NCBI RefSeq assembly: GCF_000179595.2 | Contig: NZ_JH556653.1 | Span: 1,548,930 to 1,612,929, forward strand | DNA from: Acetivibrio cellulolyticus CD2 | Lineage (GTDB): Bacteria; Bacillota; Clostridia; Acetivibrionales; Acetivibrionaceae | DNA length: 64,000 bases | Reading direction: 5' to 3' | Shown here: one piece after another, positions 35,476 through 44,562 of the stretch | How positions within the stretch are numbered: the stretch's first letter is position 1 | Layout: the number at the start of each line of letters is the position of its first letter | The notes under the pieces: generated by a model | Seen by the model: only the letters and a program-made list of their open reading frames with translations | Told to the model about the DNA's origin: nothing | The model's database searches: none | Made by a program: the position numbers and the translations under genes

Positions 35476-36657
35476 TCATGCTCTTTTTGTTCCATCTTTT
35501 ACTGTTGAAATATTGCAGGTTCTTTTTATTGCAGCAATTAAGTCTTCTGCTTTTATCTCAAGACGTCCTTCACTTGTTGCAATCATTGCAGCTTCGTTAA
35601 GTATCGTTTCAATCTGTGAGCAGCTTAACCCCTCAAACTTGGATGCCACTTCCTCTATTGATATACCAGCTTCTAATTTCTTGTCTTTTGTATAGATTCT
35701 AATCAATTCTATCCTCGTATTAAAGTCAGGATACGGAACAGTGTATTTTTTATCAAATCTTCCCGCACGAACCAGTGCTTCATCAAGTGCCCTATAGTTA
35801 TTAGTTGCAGCAATGACCATAACTCCGCTTTCACGTGTAAAACCATCCAGTTCGTTCAGCATTGCTGTTATAAGTCTGTTATTTTCCTTATCAATGCCTG
35901 TCCCGGAAAAATTTCTCTTCTCACCTATTCCGTCAAATTCATCAATAAATATAATACAAGGCTTGTTAGCACGAGCTTTCTTAAAAAGTGACTTAATTTT
36001 GCTTGGACCAATGGACATAATTGCACTTTGAAAATCCGTTGCCTTTGTTGCAATAAAATTTACATCTGCTTCTCCGGCAAGTGCCCTTGCAAATAAAGTC
36101 TTTCCATTCCCAGGATTCCCTTCAAGCATTATTCCATTTATCTGACGTATACCCTTAGCCCCATACTCTTTAGGATGTTTTAAGATGTCTACGGCCTGAA
36201 GCATATCCTTTTTCAATGCCTCCATGCCTGCAACATCTGAAAACCTCGTTTCACTGTGTCGGATTACTTTAAATGCACTCATATAATTTTTCAATTTAAA
36301 TATCGCAAATATTATAACTCCGAAAAAAAGCACGTTAAAAATTATATCTGTAATTCTAACAATAATTTCATCCATACTTTCTTCATTTTCTACTTTAACT
36401 CCGTTAAGGAGTAGAAATTCTTTAAACGAATCCAGCTCTGGATTATCTGTACGGTAATCTGTTTTTTCTCCTTCCAGATAAAACCTTACCTCGTTTTCAC
36501 CTATTTGCGCAGAAGCTACATCTCCCTTTTCCACATGACTGTAAAAATCCTTATAAGACATATATTCCGCATTATCAGTATTAAAATAGAAAGCTATACC
36601 AGCAGCAATGATTGCAAGTATAACTATTGACATAATTACTATCAGTTTCTTCTTCAC
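35476..36657 (-). CDS. FtsH-like membrane AAA ATPase lacking the protease domain
   Basis: 393 residues. It begins like FtsH: a transmembrane helix (about 4-24), an extracytoplasmic domain with the FtsH opening MSYKDFYSHVEKGDV, and a second helix (about 105-124). The AAA module follows: ETRFSDVAGMEALKKDM, Walker A GNPGNGKT (about 181-188), Walker B CIIFIDEFD (about 233-241) and the second region of homology (ALVRAGRFDKK). It stops after the AAA lid, so the M41 metalloprotease domain with HExxH is absent. The start is GTG 36657, six bases after AAGGTGA. It may unfold or extract membrane proteins without degrading them, or modulate true FtsH. Confidence 0.85.
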   Translation of the reverse strand: MKKKLIVIMSIVILAIIAAGIAFYFNTDNAEYMSYKDFYSHVEKGDVASAQIGENEVRFYLEGEKTDYRTDNPELDSFKEFLLLNGVKVENEESMDEIIVRITDIIFNVLFFGVIIFAIFKLKNYMSAFKVIRHSETRFSDVAGMEALKKDMLQAVDILKHPKEYGAKGIRQINGIMLEGNPGNGKTLFARALAGEADVNFIATKATDFQSAIMSIGPSKIKSLFKKARANKPCIIFIDEFDGIGEKRNFSGTGIDKENNRLITAMLNELDGFTRESGVMVIAATNNYRALDEALVRAGRFDKKYTVPYPDFNTRIELIRIYTKDKKLEAGISIEEVASKFEGLSCSQIETILNEAAMIATSEGRLEIKAEDLIAAIKRTCNISTVKDGTKRA

Positions 36658-36786
36658 AATTCTTCACCTTTATTTCTTCTAATTATTCAATACTGCCGTA
36701 CTACTATTGAATTTCCTATAATTATATCCCAAACTTTTCAACTTGAAAACGAATAATTTTCACCCCAATATATTGATAATTGTCCG

Positions 36787-36822
36787 TAAAAAACAAAACC
36801 CAGAAACCTTGTGATTTCTGGG
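36787..36822 (-). terminator. Terminator of the rplM-rpsI operon
   Basis: On the complement CCCAGAAA pairs with TTTCTGGG and is followed by TTTTGTTTTTTAC, 25 bases past the rpsI stop codon. Confidence 0.9.
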
Positions 36823-36847
36823 CCTTGATATTCCATTTTGTAAAAAA

Positions 36848-37240
36848 TTATCTCTTTGAGAACTGTGGCGCTCTTCTTGCTTTCTTGAGACCGTATTTCT
36901 TTCTTTCCTTCATTCTTGGGTCTCTAGTGAGGAAGCCAGCCTTCTTTAATACAGGTCTTAACTCTTCATCAGCCTTTAAAAGGGCTCTTGAAATACCGTG
37001 TCTTATAGCACCCGCCTGTCCAGTGTAACCTCCACCTATAACTTTGCAGATTACATCGAACTTGCTTCCTGTATCTGTGAGCGCTAATGGCTGCTTAACA
37101 ATAACTTTCAATGTTTCCAATCCGAAATAAGTATCAAGGTCTCTATCATTTATAGTAACTTTTCCTTCTCCAGGAACAAGTCTAACTCTTGCAATAGATT
37201 TTTTTCTTCTTCCAGTTCCGTAGTACTGTACCTTTGCCAT
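36848..37240 (-). CDS. rpsI: 30S ribosomal protein S9
   Basis: 130 residues, full length. S9 lies in the head of the small subunit and its C-terminal tail reaches the P-site tRNA. The family opening [21 protein letters not shown] and the basic tail ending RRAPQFSKR are intact. It follows rplM by 24 bases in the usual two-gene operon and ends at a strong terminator. Confidence 0.97.
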   Translation of the reverse strand: MAKVQYYGTGRRKKSIARVRLVPGEGKVTINDRDLDTYFGLETLKVIVKQPLALTDTGSKFDVICKVIGGGYTGQAGAIRHGISRALLKADEELRPVLKKAGFLTRDPRMKERKKYGLKKARRAPQFSKR

Positions 37241-37264
37241 AAAATTCTACTCCTCCTTCCTTAA

Positions 37265-37696
37265 TTATAATATTTCGAGTTTTTCAGGTTTTTGAGCCTG
37301 ATGCTCATGTTCAGTACCTTTGTAAACTTTTAATTTTCTGAACATTGCTCTTCCAAGACTATTATGTGGAAGCATACCCTTAATAGCTATTTCAACAGCT
37401 CTTTCAGGTTTTTCCTGCATAAAAATTCTGTACTTGATTTCCTTTAATCCTCCAGGATAAAGTGAATGGTGTCTGTACATCTTCTGCTCCAACTTCTTTC
37501 CTGTGAGAAGAACCTTCTCTGCATTCACCACTATTACATGATCACCTGTATCAACATGTGGAGTATACTCAGGTTTATTCTTTCCTCTTAAAATCTTTGC
37601 AACTTCGCTAGCCAATCTTCCAAGTGGTTTGCCTTCGGCGTCAACAATGTACCACTTTCTTTGAACTTCATGGTCTTTTGCCATAAAAGTCTTCAT
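37265..37696 (-). CDS. rplM: 50S ribosomal protein L13
   Basis: 143 residues, full length, with the family opening [20 protein letters not shown] and the [15 protein letters not shown] segment. L13 is an early-assembly protein of the large subunit. GGAGG lies eleven bases before ATG 37696. The transcript starts at the promoter at 37792-37820 and has a leader of about 90 bases holding a small GTTCA/TGAAC hairpin; an L13-type autoregulatory leader is possible but I cannot match it to the known consensus. Confidence 0.97.
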   Translation of the reverse strand: MKTFMAKDHEVQRKWYIVDAEGKPLGRLASEVAKILRGKNKPEYTPHVDTGDHVIVVNAEKVLLTGKKLEQKMYRHHSLYPGGLKEIKYRIFMQEKPERAVEIAIKGMLPHNSLGRAMFRKLKVYKGTEHEHQAQKPEKLEIL

Positions 37697-37791
37697 TCGA
37701 ATCCGAACCTCCTTAAAACAATCGTAAAAAATATTTATAAAAATAAACTTTTAGTTCAGTGATTAGTGAACCAAATTTTCGACACTTAATT

Positions 37792-37820
37792 ATTTTAATA
37801 CAGTCCTAAATTAGTGTCAA
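37792..37820 (-). promoter_or_regulatory. Promoter of rplM-rpsI
   Basis: TTGACA (37815-37820) and TAAAAT (37792-37797) on the complement, 17 bases apart. It separates rplM-rpsI from truA, with which these genes are often co-transcribed in Firmicutes. Confidence 0.8.
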
Positions 37821-38051
37821 GTGTATTTTATTGTTTTTTTAATTTATCTTGTATTTCCTTTGCTTTTTTACCCTTATTTAACCTATACTCTCTTATAATC
37901 GTTCGCCATTTCACTTTTTTTACATTACAAATAAAGGCTTCAAACGGTTGCTATCAAAGCGCTTAACATTCTTTTATATCAGCATTACGCAATTCATCAA
38001 ATTATTAACCTTATACCTACCTTGCAGGCACCAAACTGTAATTATAGTTAG

Positions 38052-38321
38052 GTTTATACAAAAGCCGACTGGAAAAGGTGGAAAGGCATCATTCCCGTAT
38101 ATAAGATTACCAAACTATATGTCATTACCAGAAATGAGCTTTGTTATGAAGCTGCTTTCTGGGCGAAAACGAAAGCGGATGATATAGTTGGGAGATTAAA
38201 GAACATGCTTCCATGGATTATTGTTGGATACTCAAAGGATATAAAGAAGTTGTTTGACTCCGACTTTGAAAATCTCGTTAGACAGGTTGATAATGATTTT
38301 AGCTTATATCGTAAAGTATAG
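38052..38321 (+). pseudogene. Orphan coding-like frame without a start (89 codons)
   Basis: The frame is open from a TAG at 38049 to a TAG at 38319 and reads like real protein: KADWKRWKGIIPVYKITK, ...NELCYEAAFWAKTKADDIV, ...MLPWIIVGYSKDIKKLF. It has no ATG/GTG/TTG at its left end and no ribosome binding site, and upstream bases (37821-38051) give no continuing frame that I can read. The composition suggests the C-terminal end of a decayed gene. Family not recognised. It lies head-on to truA. Confidence 0.4.
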
Positions 38322-38346
38322 ACTTACTGATTAAGTTTACCTATCC

Positions 38347-39084
38347 CTATTCATAGTACACTTCGACAAGATACAATCCCTGAGGCGGGGCTGTCCTTCC
38401 AGCCCTTTTCCTGTCACAGCTTTCTATAATGCCAGGAATCTCTTCTGCCTTTATTCTCCCCATTCCAACGTCAACCAGCGTTCCAACCATAATTCTTACC
38501 ATGTTGTATAAAAAGCCGTCTCCGGATACTTCAAACCAAATGTTATCTTCGGCCCTTGATAGATTTACATCAAAGATTGTCCTTACAGAGGTTTTCACAC
38601 TGCTTCCCGTTGCCTTGAATGCTGAAAAGTCATGCGTCCCTTTGAAAAAAGGTATAGCCTTTTTCATGCTATCCATATCCAAATTATGAGATACATGATA
38701 GGACCTGTTTCTGAATATAGCGGACGGAAAACTTGAGTTATAAATCAAGTATCTGTACTTCTTACCTTTTGCACAATACCTGGCATGAAAATCCATACTT
38801 ACTTCTTCCGACTTTCTTATAATAATATCTTCGGGAAGCATCCTGTTTAAAGCATACGAAAATCTGTCATGCGGAATATTAGACTTTGTAAAAAAGTTTG
38901 CTACTTGCCCATATGCATGAACCCCTTGATCTGTCCTGCTTGAACCGTTAATATTTATTACTTCTCCGGTTAATCCATAGATTGCCTTCTCAACTGTTTC
39001 CTGCACTGTTTTGGCATTTGACTGGCTCTGCCAACCGTGATAATTGGTTCCGTCGTATTCAATTATTAACTTGACGTTTTTCAT
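38347..39084 (-). CDS. truA: tRNA pseudouridine(38-40) synthase TruA
   Basis: 245 residues. The opening [15 protein letters not shown], the catalytic Asp in [10 protein letters not shown] (near 50), and the C-terminal [17 protein letters not shown] are all present. It modifies uridines 38-40 in the anticodon arm. Start chosen at ATG 39084, eight bases after AGAGG; the frame runs open further upstream without support. In many Firmicutes truA directly follows ecfT; here a glucokinase gene lies between. Confidence 0.94.
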   Translation of the reverse strand: MKNVKLIIEYDGTNYHGWQSQSNAKTVQETVEKAIYGLTGEVININGSSRTDQGVHAYGQVANFFTKSNIPHDRFSYALNRMLPEDIIIRKSEEVSMDFHARYCAKGKKYRYLIYNSSFPSAIFRNRSYHVSHNLDMDSMKKAIPFFKGTHDFSAFKATGSSVKTSVRTIFDVNLSRAEDNIWFEVSGDGFLYNMVRIMVGTLVDVGMGRIKAEEIPGIIESCDRKRAGRTAPPQGLYLVEVYYE

Positions 39085-39132
39085 TGTTTTAACCTCTTTC
39101 ATTTCGTTTATTCCATAAAGCAGGCGCAATTA

Positions 39133-39190
39133 AAGGACACATATCATGTGCCCCCTAAAAAGCTCTAAGGGGCATTGCCCCTTTCGCTTC
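39133..39190 (-). terminator. Tandem terminator hairpins after the glucokinase gene
   Basis: Reading leftward, stem AAGGGGC/GCCCCTT (around 39167-39183) is followed by AGAGCTTTTTAG. A second stem (GGCACAT/ATGTGTCC, 39135-39153) is followed by TTTAATT. They lie between the glucokinase stop at 39270 and truA. Confidence 0.55.
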
Positions 39191-39269
39191 AACCTCTTAA
39201 TGAATAACTGAAATATTAGCCAAATCAAAATTATAGTGTTCCATAACGCAACTTATTTCATTCAATAGT

Positions 39270-40220
39270 TTACATTTTCCCAAGCATAGCTGCTCCAATT
39301 ACTCCTGCATCATTTCCCATCAATGCAGTCTTAATTTGTGTCTGTGGAATTTCTTCCCTGCTAAATACCCCTGCGCTGACCAATTCTCTCAGTGGCTTAA
39401 GCAGGTACTCACCTTCCTTACAAACTCCACCGCCAATGACGACTACTTCAGGCATAAAGATATTTATAACATTTATAAGTCCTTCAGCTATATATTTTAT
39501 ATACTGTTTAACAACTCTATCGCCAACTTCATCACCCTGCTTTGCTGCGTCAAAAGCAGTCTTTGCATTTATTTTTGAATAATCACCATCAATAAGCTTG
39601 TTAATTATAGAATTGGGGTTCTCCTTAGCTGCTTTTTCAGTCTGCCTTATTAATGCAGTAGCTGAAGCATATGTTTCCCAACAACCTTTTCTTCCGCAAG
39701 TACACTGCACTCCGTCGCAATTTATAATCATATGGCCGATTTCTGCACCAGCATAGTTAAATCCACTGTAAATCTTACCATCAATAATTATTCCGCCGCC
39801 AATACCTGTTCCCAGTGTAATTGTAACAGAATGTTTTGCACCCTTTGCACTTCCTGCAACGCCTTCTGCAAGTGCTGCACAGTTTGCATCATTATCCAGA
39901 AATACAGGCAGATTGATATACTTTTGCATTTCTGCCCTCAAAGGAACATTTCTAAAGTTCAGATTACCGCTGAATATAAGTACACCTTCGTCACAATTTG
40001 GAGTACCAGGACTTCCGATACCAATATTCTTTACCTCTTCTATACTTACACCTGCTCCTTTAATTACTCTTAAAGTCAGGTCAGCCATATCCTTTACAAT
40101 CTCTGTATAATGTCTTTCCCTGTAAGTTGGAATGCTTTCCTGATAAATAATTTTTCCTTCATCATTAACCAGACCTGCAGCAATATTCGTTCCACCAAGA
40201 TCAATCCCCACGTAATACAT
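39270..40220 (-). CDS. ROK-family glucokinase
   Basis: 316 residues. The ATP phosphate loop GIDLGGTNIAAGLV, the catalytic LDNDANCAALAE, the glycine-rich LGTGIGGGIIIDGK and the ROK zinc motif CTCGRKGCWETYAS are all visible. It should phosphorylate glucose (or a related sugar) with ATP in the cytosol, the first step after import of cellodextrin-derived glucose. It sits between truA and ecfT in the same orientation, with its own spacer and terminator, so it looks like an insertion into the ancestral ecf-truA-rplM run. Confidence 0.9.
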   Translation of the reverse strand: MYYVGIDLGGTNIAAGLVNDEGKIIYQESIPTYRERHYTEIVKDMADLTLRVIKGAGVSIEEVKNIGIGSPGTPNCDEGVLIFSGNLNFRNVPLRAEMQKYINLPVFLDNDANCAALAEGVAGSAKGAKHSVTITLGTGIGGGIIIDGKIYSGFNYAGAEIGHMIINCDGVQCTCGRKGCWETYASATALIRQTEKAAKENPNSIINKLIDGDYSKINAKTAFDAAKQGDEVGDRVVKQYIKYIAEGLINVINIFMPEVVVIGGGVCKEGEYLLKPLRELVSAGVFSREEIPQTQIKTALMGNDAGVIGAAMLGKM

Positions 40221-40349
40221 AACTATCCTCCCAAATTTATTGATAATTGATTTATTTTACAATTCATATGTATTCAGACAACTGTAAATGTACACAAATA
40301 ATTATACAAGCAAATTTAAGTCTTGTACATATATTATATACTTAGTATT

Positions 40350-41141
40350 TCAGTTACTCCAAAAAATTGCTATTTCAACTATTAGCACTACTACAGATAC
40401 CAGTACATCAACTCTTGAAAAACTTAACTCCTTCATTCTTGTTCTTCCAATTCCACCTCTGTAGCACCTCGCATTCATTGCATCTGCAAGTTCATCAGCC
40501 CTCCTGAAAGCACTTACAAATAACGGTACTAATATAGGAACAAAGCTTTTAGCCCTCTGAACGATATTACCTGAATCGAAATCAGCCCCCCTTGATGTCT
40601 GGGCTTTCATAATCTTATCAGTTTCCTCCAGCAGCGTGGGTATAAACCTTAGTGCAATTGTCATCATCAATGCAAATTCGTGTACCGGGACTTTTATACG
40701 TTTTAAGGGTCCAAACAGTCTCTCTATTCCATCAGTAAGAGCTATTGGTGTAGTTGTCAACGTAAGCAGTGAAGTACTTATGACAAGTAAGGAAAGCCTT
40801 AGTGCCATTTTTGCTGCCAAATCCAATCCTTCAATAGTAATTGTAATAAATTTAAATTTGAAAATGGCTGTCCCGGGAGTAAAAAAGATATTCATAATTG
40901 CTGCAAAAACAACAATAAACATAATGGGCTTGAGGCCCTTTAAAGTATACTTCACCGGTATTTTTGAAACAATGATGGCAAAAAAGCTGAATATTGCAAA
41001 CAGTAAAAAAGCTGTATAAGATTCTATAACCAATATCGTTATCATAAATACTATTGTCAACACAATTTTAACTCTTGGGTCTGTCCTGTGTATAATTGAT
41101 TCCCCCGGAAAGTACTGACCCAGTGTTATATCTTTTATCAT
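40350..41141 (-). CDS. ecfT: Energy-coupling factor transporter transmembrane protein EcfT
   Basis: 263 residues, with five to six hydrophobic helices. The opening GQYFPGESIIHRTDPRVKI and the two coupling motifs (LMTIALRFIP, and the Ala-Arg-Gly-type SRGADF) are typical of EcfT. It is the shared membrane component linking the two ATPases to vitamin-binding S components encoded elsewhere. It follows ecfA2 by 12 bases. Confidence 0.94.
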   Translation of the reverse strand: MIKDITLGQYFPGESIIHRTDPRVKIVLTIVFMITILVIESYTAFLLFAIFSFFAIIVSKIPVKYTLKGLKPIMFIVVFAAIMNIFFTPGTAIFKFKFITITIEGLDLAAKMALRLSLLVISTSLLTLTTTPIALTDGIERLFGPLKRIKVPVHEFALMMTIALRFIPTLLEETDKIMKAQTSRGADFDSGNIVQRAKSFVPILVPLFVSAFRRADELADAMNARCYRGGIGRTRMKELSFSRVDVLVSVVVLIVEIAIFWSN

Positions 41142-41153
41142 CGTCTTTCCACC

Positions 41154-41999
41154 TTAATGCTTCCTTAAGTATTTGATAAGTTCGGCCTTTGCCTCGTTTA
41201 CGGTAAAAATATTTTCATTTATTTCAGGTATATAATTTTTGATTTTCTTCATAAAGTATGTTATCTGAGGTACCGACAAGCCGATTGTCTCAAGTCTTTC
41301 AGCTTGCTTAAAAATCTCTGAAGGAGCTCCATCCATTTCAACAGCTCCCATATTCATGACTATAACCCTTTTCACCAGCCTAGCTATATCTTCCATACTG
41401 TGCGATACAAGAATCACTGTAATCCCCAGCTTCTTATGTAGATTTGAAATTAACTCATATATATCATCTCTACCCTTTGGATCAAGACCTGCGGTTGGTT
41501 CATCAAGTACAAGTATTTTCGGCTCAAGGACCAAAACACCGGCAATGGCAACTCTTCTCTTTTGCCCTCCTGATAACTCAAAAGGTGACTTAAATAAAAC
41601 TTCATCCCTAAGTCCTACCGTTTGGATGACTTCATTGACTTTTTCTTCAATCTTTACCTTCTCAATACCTCTTTTCTCTAAGCCAAACGCTATATCCTTA
41701 AAAACTGTCTCTTCAAATAATTGATGCTCAGGATATTGAAATACGATACCAACCTGGTTTCTCAGTTCTTTTGTATTCTTTCTAGATATACCAAAACCCT
41801 CTACATATATGCTGCCACCTGCCGGCTTAAGAAGTCCGTTCAGGTGTTGAATAAGCGTTGATTTACCAGATCCCGTGTGCCCTATAATACCAAGAAACTC
41901 ACCATCAGCAATATCAATATTTATACTATCAAGTGCTTTTTTCTCAAACGGAGTTCCCTTCGCATAAATATATGAAAGGTTCTCTACTTTAATTGCCAT
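41154..41999 (-). CDS. ecfA2: Energy-coupling factor transporter ATPase EcfA2
   Basis: 281 residues. Walker A GHTGSGKST, Q-loop VFQYPEHQLFEE (the EcfA-typical form), signature LSGGQKRRVA, Walker B ILVLDEPTAGLDP and H-loop VSHSM are intact. It pairs with EcfA1 to drive uptake of vitamins and metals. ATG 41999 follows GGAGG. Unusually, ecfA1 is 2.5 kb away, on the far side of two genes on the opposite strand, so ecfA2-ecfT must be transcribed from a separate promoter. Confidence 0.94.
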   Translation of the reverse strand: MAIKVENLSYIYAKGTPFEKKALDSINIDIADGEFLGIIGHTGSGKSTLIQHLNGLLKPAGGSIYVEGFGISRKNTKELRNQVGIVFQYPEHQLFEETVFKDIAFGLEKRGIEKVKIEEKVNEVIQTVGLRDEVLFKSPFELSGGQKRRVAIAGVLVLEPKILVLDEPTAGLDPKGRDDIYELISNLHKKLGITVILVSHSMEDIARLVKRVIVMNMGAVEMDGAPSEIFKQAERLETIGLSVPQITYFMKKIKNYIPEINENIFTVNEAKAELIKYLRKH

Positions 42000-42552
42000 T
42001 ATGCCTCCAAATACCTTTTACCTATTCTTCTAAAATTTCAAAAGCCTTTATTTATACTGCATATGTTATAAGTCGCTTTTCATTTATTAAAGCAGTGTTT
42101 ATACTTCTATTTAAATTTCTACAACAACGCATTATAATATTTATACACTTTTTAGCGTATTACTTCAAGCCTGTAATACTAATGTTTAAAAAAAGATTAT
42201 TGCCCTTTAATCTGCTAATTGTGCTCTGTATCCCAACTCTTTTAGGACATAAGTGGCTTAGTACATATAATCTCATTTAAAATATTATGAAAGGCTAGAA
42301 ATTAGTAATGTTAAAATGCACTAGTTATGTGCTATAATCAAGTGTATCTTTTACAATATTGAGCTTAGTGATAGTAAACTATATGTTTTACTACTGTTTT
42401 TACTTAGAGCTTTAGTGACCTTAAACAGTTACTTAAAAAAGTGGAAATAATATTTTCACTATCCTTATATCAATTTGGAAAGATTAATAGTAAATGCTTT
42501 TGTAAATTATAAATCTTGACATATAAATGCTTTCTTAGCAAATGGAGGAATT
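42000..42552. other. 553-base spacer between divergent ecfA2 and rlmI-type genes
   Basis: AT-rich and without a credible gene. A candidate rightward promoter with an extended -10 (TGCTATAAT, 42330-42338) and a weak TTAAAA at 42311-42316 would give the methyltransferase gene a leader of about 200 bases. A closer TTGACA (around 42516) lacks a good -10. The ecfA2-ecfT promoter must also lie here, but I could not pin it down. Confidence 0.4.
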
Positions 42553-43722
42553 ATGGCTAAAGTTTTATTGGTTAAAGGCAAGGAAGAAAGAGTTTTATCA
42601 GGACATCCCTGGATTTTTAAGAGCGATATTGATAGAATAATGGGCAATCATCGGAATGGAGAAATTGTAGATGTATACAGCAGTCGTAATAGATTTTTAG
42701 GCAGAGGTTATTTAAATACCAAATCTCAAATTTCCTTAAGAATGATGACTTATGAACAGGAAGAAATAAATTACGATTTTTTGTATAAAAGAGTCCTCTC
42801 CGCATGGGAATATAGAAAAAGAGTCGCGGATATAAATAGCTGTAGAGTTATATTTGCAGAATCGGATTTTTTACCTGGACTCATTGTAGACAAGTTTTCG
42901 GATTACCTTGTCGTACAAACGCTTACACTTGGAATTGACAGATTTAAAGATGATATAGTAAAGATCCTGAATGAAATAATTAATCCAATAGGTATATTTG
43001 AAAGGAATGATGTACCTGTTAGAGAGCTTGAAGGACTTAACCAGCAAAAAGGATTCCTCAAAGGTCCTTTTGATACGAATGTCGAAATGGTTGAAAATGG
43101 AGTTAAATTCTTAGTTGATGTTGAAAACGGCCAAAAGACAGGTTTTTTCCTTGACCAAAAAGAGAACAGAGCTGCCCTAAAGCCTTTTGTAAAAGATGCC
43201 AAGGTTTTAGACTGCTTTTCACATACAGGTTCATTTGCTCTTCATGCCGGTTATTATGGTGCTTCAAATGTACTTGGAATAGATATTTCTGACCACGCAG
43301 TAGAATGTGCATCAAGAAATGCTAAATTAAATAATCTTGATGGAGTGTGCACATTTGAAGCTGCCAACACATTTGACAAGCTAAGAGAATTTTATGACAC
43401 CAATGAGCAATTTGATACTATAATATTAGACCCTCCTGCCTTTACTAAAACCAGAGGTGCAGTTGAAGGAGCAGTAAGGGGCTATAAAGAAATAAATTTA
43501 AGAGCCATGAAGATAATTAAGCCAGGTGGCTTCCTTGTCACCTGTTCGTGCTCACACCATGTAGATTCGGATTTATTTATGGACATAATTTATAATGCTG
43601 CATATGACGCACGAAAGAATGTAAGACTTATTGAGTATCGTTCGCAGGCAAAAGATCATCCCATACTTCTTGCTTCGGAAGAAACTGAATATCTAAAATG
43701 TGCTATATTGCAGATATTCTAA
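42553..43722 (+). CDS. Class I SAM-dependent rRNA methyltransferase, RlmI-like
   Basis: 389 residues. An N-terminal PUA-like domain (LSGHPWIFKSDIDRIMG) is followed by the EEHD-like linker (DQKENR) and a Rossmann methyltransferase: LDCFSHTGSFALHA (SAM binding), ILDPPAFTKTRG (catalytic DPP motif) and SCSHH with the active-site Cys region. This is the RlmI/RlmCD-like build for 5-methylcytosine in 23S rRNA. GGAGG stands six bases before ATG 42553. It and the next gene run against the surrounding translation operon. Confidence 0.88.
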   Translation: MAKVLLVKGKEERVLSGHPWIFKSDIDRIMGNHRNGEIVDVYSSRNRFLGRGYLNTKSQISLRMMTYEQEEINYDFLYKRVLSAWEYRKRVADINSCRVIFAESDFLPGLIVDKFSDYLVVQTLTLGIDRFKDDIVKILNEIINPIGIFERNDVPVRELEGLNQQKGFLKGPFDTNVEMVENGVKFLVDVENGQKTGFFLDQKENRAALKPFVKDAKVLDCFSHTGSFALHAGYYGASNVLGIDISDHAVECASRNAKLNNLDGVCTFEAANTFDKLREFYDTNEQFDTIILDPPAFTKTRGAVEGAVRGYKEINLRAMKIIKPGGFLVTCSCSHHVDSDLFMDIIYNAAYDARKNVRLIEYRSQAKDHPILLASEETEYLKCAILQIF

Positions 43723-43787
43723 GACAGTTATATCTAAGAATCCTCTTAGAGTGAACAGTTAAATTATAGATCAAGGAGGCTTCACTT

Positions 43788-44381
43788 ATGGAGCATTATT
43801 ACTCCCAAAACCCAAGTGTATCACATGATGAAAATAAAATTAATTACAAGCTGAATAACATTGAACTTGAATTTATAACTGATGCAGGAGTGTTCTCTAA
43901 GAAAAAAGTAGATTTTGGAAGCGACCTCCTCATTAATTCCATACCGCAAATTACCGGGGAAATACTTGATATCGGTTGTGGGTATGGAGTAATAGGCATT
44001 TCACTCTCTCGTTTATTTCCTTCTGCAAAGGTAACCATGATTGATATCAATGAAAGGGCTGTAGATTTGACAACCCGCAACATCAAACTCAATCATGCAA
44101 ATAATGCTGGAGCTTTACAAAGTGATGGCTTCATAAACGTTACAGGGATGTTTGATGTGATTGTAAGCAATCCGCCTATTAGAACAGGTAAAAAAGTTAT
44201 CTATCCTATATTTGAGCAAAGTATTAACTATCTTAACGCTAATGGATCTATATATATAGTAATACAGAAAAAGCAAGGCGCTAAGTCGGCTTTTGACAAA
44301 CTTGAATCAATTTATGGGAACTGTGAAATGATAAACAAAGACGCAGGCTACTGGATACTAAAGAGTACAAAATTTGTTTGA
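43788..44381 (+). CDS. Class I SAM-dependent methyltransferase, RsmC/YbxB-like
   Basis: 197 residues. GEILDIGCGYGVIGISLS binds SAM, and VIVSNPPIRTGK is the NPP motif found in RsmC-type N2-guanine rRNA methyltransferases. The opening EHYYSQNPSVSHDENKINYKL is typical of the short Firmicutes YbxB form. ATG 43788 follows AAGGAGG. It is 65 bases behind the RlmI-like gene, in a likely two-gene rRNA-modification operon that ends at a strong hairpin. Confidence 0.88.
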   Translation: MEHYYSQNPSVSHDENKINYKLNNIELEFITDAGVFSKKKVDFGSDLLINSIPQITGEILDIGCGYGVIGISLSRLFPSAKVTMIDINERAVDLTTRNIKLNHANNAGALQSDGFINVTGMFDVIVSNPPIRTGKKVIYPIFEQSINYLNANGSIYIVIQKKQGAKSAFDKLESIYGNCEMINKDAGYWILKSTKFV

Positions 44382-44486
44382 TTCATTTACTTTTAAATAA
44401 CTGAAATATTACTTTGGATTTTCTCATGGATGGTTTCCCTTTGCTACTCTACTCGCCCGAATTTAGGCCATTTTTTCGAATTTCCC

Positions 44487-44535
44487 AAATAAAAAGGAAA
44501 GATATAGCTTTTACTTAGCTCTTTCCTTTTTATTT
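44487..44535. terminator. Bidirectional terminator between converging methyltransferase and ecfA1 genes
   Basis: A perfect 16-bp stem (AAATAAAAAGGAAAGA / TCTTTCCTTTTTATTT) carries A/T tracts on both strands. It lies between the two converging stop codons and should end both transcripts. Confidence 0.85.
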
Positions 44536-44562
44536 CATAAAGCATGTTGCTCCCTAAGTTTT

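Noticed and set aside
41993..42280. A 95-codon rightward hydrophobic frame between ecfA2 and the methyltransferase gene
   Set aside because: It starts inside ecfA2, lacks a ribosome binding site, and its hydrophobicity follows from AT-rich sequence.
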